Below the pieces are notes generated by a model that saw nothing but the letters and a program-made list of their open reading frames with translations, was not told the origin of the DNA and searched no databases. The position numbers and the translations under genes were made by a program. Below are positions 62,745 to 64,000 of a stretch of 64,000 nucleotides of DNA, in pieces (the first letter of the stretch is position 1; each line of letters opens with the position of its first letter). Source of the DNA: Marinicella rhabdoformis (GTDB lineage Bacteria > Pseudomonadota > Gammaproteobacteria > Xanthomonadales > Marinicellaceae); contig NZ_VTFS01000001.1 of NCBI RefSeq assembly GCF_009671245.1, positions 1,275,914-1,339,913 of the forward strand, written 5' to 3'.

Positions 62745-63356
62745 ATGTCAATTTATGTAATCTTATTGTTTGCCCTTTCCATTGAAAAACCCGCTGTAAC
62801 AAACAATTGTGGGATAAACAATCAGTCAATTGATTTAGCACACCAGATAATATCCCACCCGGAACAAAACAGAAAAACATTGAAATGTAGTGCATTACTT
62901 TCTGAAATTGCTCAACTCAAAGCCAAGATAATAGCTTCAGACCTCAATCAAAATGACATGACACCAAATGAATTTGTGGTCAAACAAGGATACCGGTTTC
63001 CAAACTACTATCCACTTCATGGCAATCAAGTAGAAGCTGTGGCGAAAGGATCTGACCCGTTAAGTTATTTGATAAACAGTGACAAACACAGAGATCATGT
63101 ACTTGGACTGGGAGATTTCTTTTCACTTCAAACAGAAATTGGTATCGGTTTTTTTAAGGACGAAGACCCGGCCACACCAAATCAATGGGTGGTGCTCATT
63201 GCCCAACCTTGGCAAGCTCCAAAAGTTAGATACAAAATGGCACCCCCAAAACCCGTCAATGTCAAAGACGTCTGTCCAAGCGGTTGGGAAAACAGTGCTG
63301 ATTGGCAATTAAAAAGAAAGTGTGAAAAGTTGGATCAAGAGGCCAATCAAGAATAA
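62745..63356 (+). CDS. Secreted CAP/SCP-like protein, divergent
   Basis: The 203-residue protein opens with a short hydrophobic leader (MSIYVILLFALSIEKPAVTN). The middle, HRDHVLGLGDFFSLQTEIGIG followed by ATPNQWVVLIAQPW, resembles the core of CAP/SCP1 domains (HRxNIL...EIGIGF...WV), but the N-terminal half of that domain is not obvious, so the assignment is tentative. Two Cys near the start and two near the C-terminus (DVCPSG, KRKCEKL) may form disulfides. I could not identify it further. Confidence 0.6.
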   Translation: MSIYVILLFALSIEKPAVTNNCGINNQSIDLAHQIISHPEQNRKTLKCSALLSEIAQLKAKIIASDLNQNDMTPNEFVVKQGYRFPNYYPLHGNQVEAVAKGSDPLSYLINSDKHRDHVLGLGDFFSLQTEIGIGFFKDEDPATPNQWVVLIAQPWQAPKVRYKMAPPKPVNVKDVCPSGWENSADWQLKRKCEKLDQEANQE

Positions 63357-63435
63357 CTCAATTAAATACGTTTTTTTTATATGACGACTATAATTTTTAT
63401 AGTGGAACCCAATAGTTTTCGAGAATACTTATGCT

Positions 63436-64000
63436 CTAAATTACGCTCACTCGCCACTTACACTCTAACAAAACATCATTTTTGTCGGAAACAACTCCGA
63501 AAAACAGATCGCCTTCTCTCACCACACCCACGCCTTTTGGCGTGCCCGTCATGATGATGTCACCATCTTCAAGCGTCATGAATGTACTGATTTCTTTAAG
63601 CAGCGATTCAGGTTTATTGAGCATCATGTCACAACCTCCACTTTGTCTTAACTCACCATTGATATTGAGTTCTAAGTGCAGGTCAGCTATGTTTCCATCA
63701 ACTTTCACAAATTCACTGAACACCGCAGCGTGATCAAAAGCTTTGGCCCGTTCCCAAGGCAGACCTTTTGATTTGAGCTTGGATTGAATCAGTCTTTTAG
63801 TTAAGTCTAAGCCAAAACCCACGCCCGCTATACGGCCATCTATAATTAAAAAAGACAACTCTGCTTCATAATGAATTTCACCATTTTTGTGGCAATATAT
63901 CTCATGTGAAACAGATGAATTGGGCTTGAGAAAAATAACGGGTTCAGTCGGTATTTCGTTGCCCAATTCACTGATGTGTTCGGCATAATTTCGACCAACA
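63436..64000 (-). CDS. Fumarylacetoacetate hydrolase family protein (5' end outside window)
   Basis: The frame continues past the apparent start to the right edge: before the TTG at 63966 it reads VGRNYAEHISE, the conserved front of this family, so the gene is cut by the window. The visible part has FLKPNSSV, the metal-binding EAELSFLIIDGRIAGVGFGLDLT region and TGTPKGVGVVREGDLF at the end. Members hydrolyse or decarboxylate acylpyruvates or similar keto acids. Substrate is not assignable. Confidence 0.9.
   Translation of the reverse strand, partial: VGRNYAEHISELGNEIPTEPVIFLKPNSSVSHEIYCHKNGEIHYEAELSFLIIDGRIAGVGFGLDLTKRLIQSKLKSKGLPWERAKAFDHAAVFSEFVKVDGNIADLHLELNINGELRQSGGCDMMLNKPESLLKEISTFMTLEDGDIIMTGTPKGVGVVREGDLFFGVVSDKNDVLLECKWRVSVI

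Overview
The window reads as chromosomal DNA of a free-living, probably marine or other aquatic gammaproteobacterium. Gene density is high, and base composition looks moderately AT-rich and even. RdgC, Slt70-type lytic transglycosylase, CCA-adding enzyme, kynurenine-pathway genes and a long-form isocitrate lyase fit Gammaproteobacteria. Three secreted proteins end in an 'I-F-x-x-G-F/Y-E' tail, and one giant Calx-beta protein ends in an IPTL-CTERM-like tail. I associate that combination with Marinicella and the Xanthomonadales-like lineages, but the genus is an inference. No rRNA, tRNA, CRISPR array, transposase, integrase or prophage was found.

Layout. 1-7.7 kb: 3' part of isocitrate lyase, an RND efflux permease/adaptor pair on the minus strand, and a DUF885 peptidase-like protein. 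7.7-9.6 kb: a small accessory island with an integron-type attC site, a gene cassette encoding an NAD(P)H-dependent FMN reductase, and two small secreted proteins of unknown function. 9.8-13.8 kb: a Rid-family protein, then an ECF sigma factor translationally close to a membrane Ser/Thr kinase with a TPR-rich C-terminal half. 13.8-19.2 kb: cupin/ACC-deaminase-like pair, KefC-type antiporter, two-gene ABC-2 exporter, small membrane protein. 19.4-25.6 kb: GNAT acetyltransferase, a 350-bp intergenic repeat patch, a three-gene run (DUF1801, hydrolase, B12-radical SAM), an MsbA-like ABC exporter, OsmC with a possible coupled microprotein. 25.8-36 kb: a tagged secreted protein, small membrane protein, a sortilin-like giant with a lipoprotein-sorting-like partner, a class C serine hydrolase, and the kynU-kmo operon.

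36.2-41.6 kb is one 1795-residue surface protein: three 144-residue repeats, ten Calx-beta domains, one DUF11-like domain and a C-terminal membrane sorting tail. 41.7-50.4 kb is mainly minus-strand genes for exported proteins: choice-of-anchor I protein, reprolysin-like peptidase, outer-membrane beta-barrel and M14 carboxypeptidase, with a sulfotransferase and a thioesterase-like protein among them. 50.5-58.4 kb: lone ExbD, DUF1203, flavin monooxygenase, then a housekeeping run of slt, cca and a membrane protein, and rdgC with an HD hydrolase. 58.9-60.2 kb: three plus-strand small envelope genes (two-BON protein, DUF1328, DUF3185). 60.3-64 kb: patatin, PLP decarboxylase, a CAP-like secreted protein, and a fumarylacetoacetase-family gene cut by the right edge.

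The most notable points are the attC-bearing cassette without a visible integrase, the short C-terminal tag shared by three unrelated secreted proteins (doubled in one), and the recently duplicated repeats of the Calx-beta protein. No complete undescribed multi-gene defence-type system was recognised.
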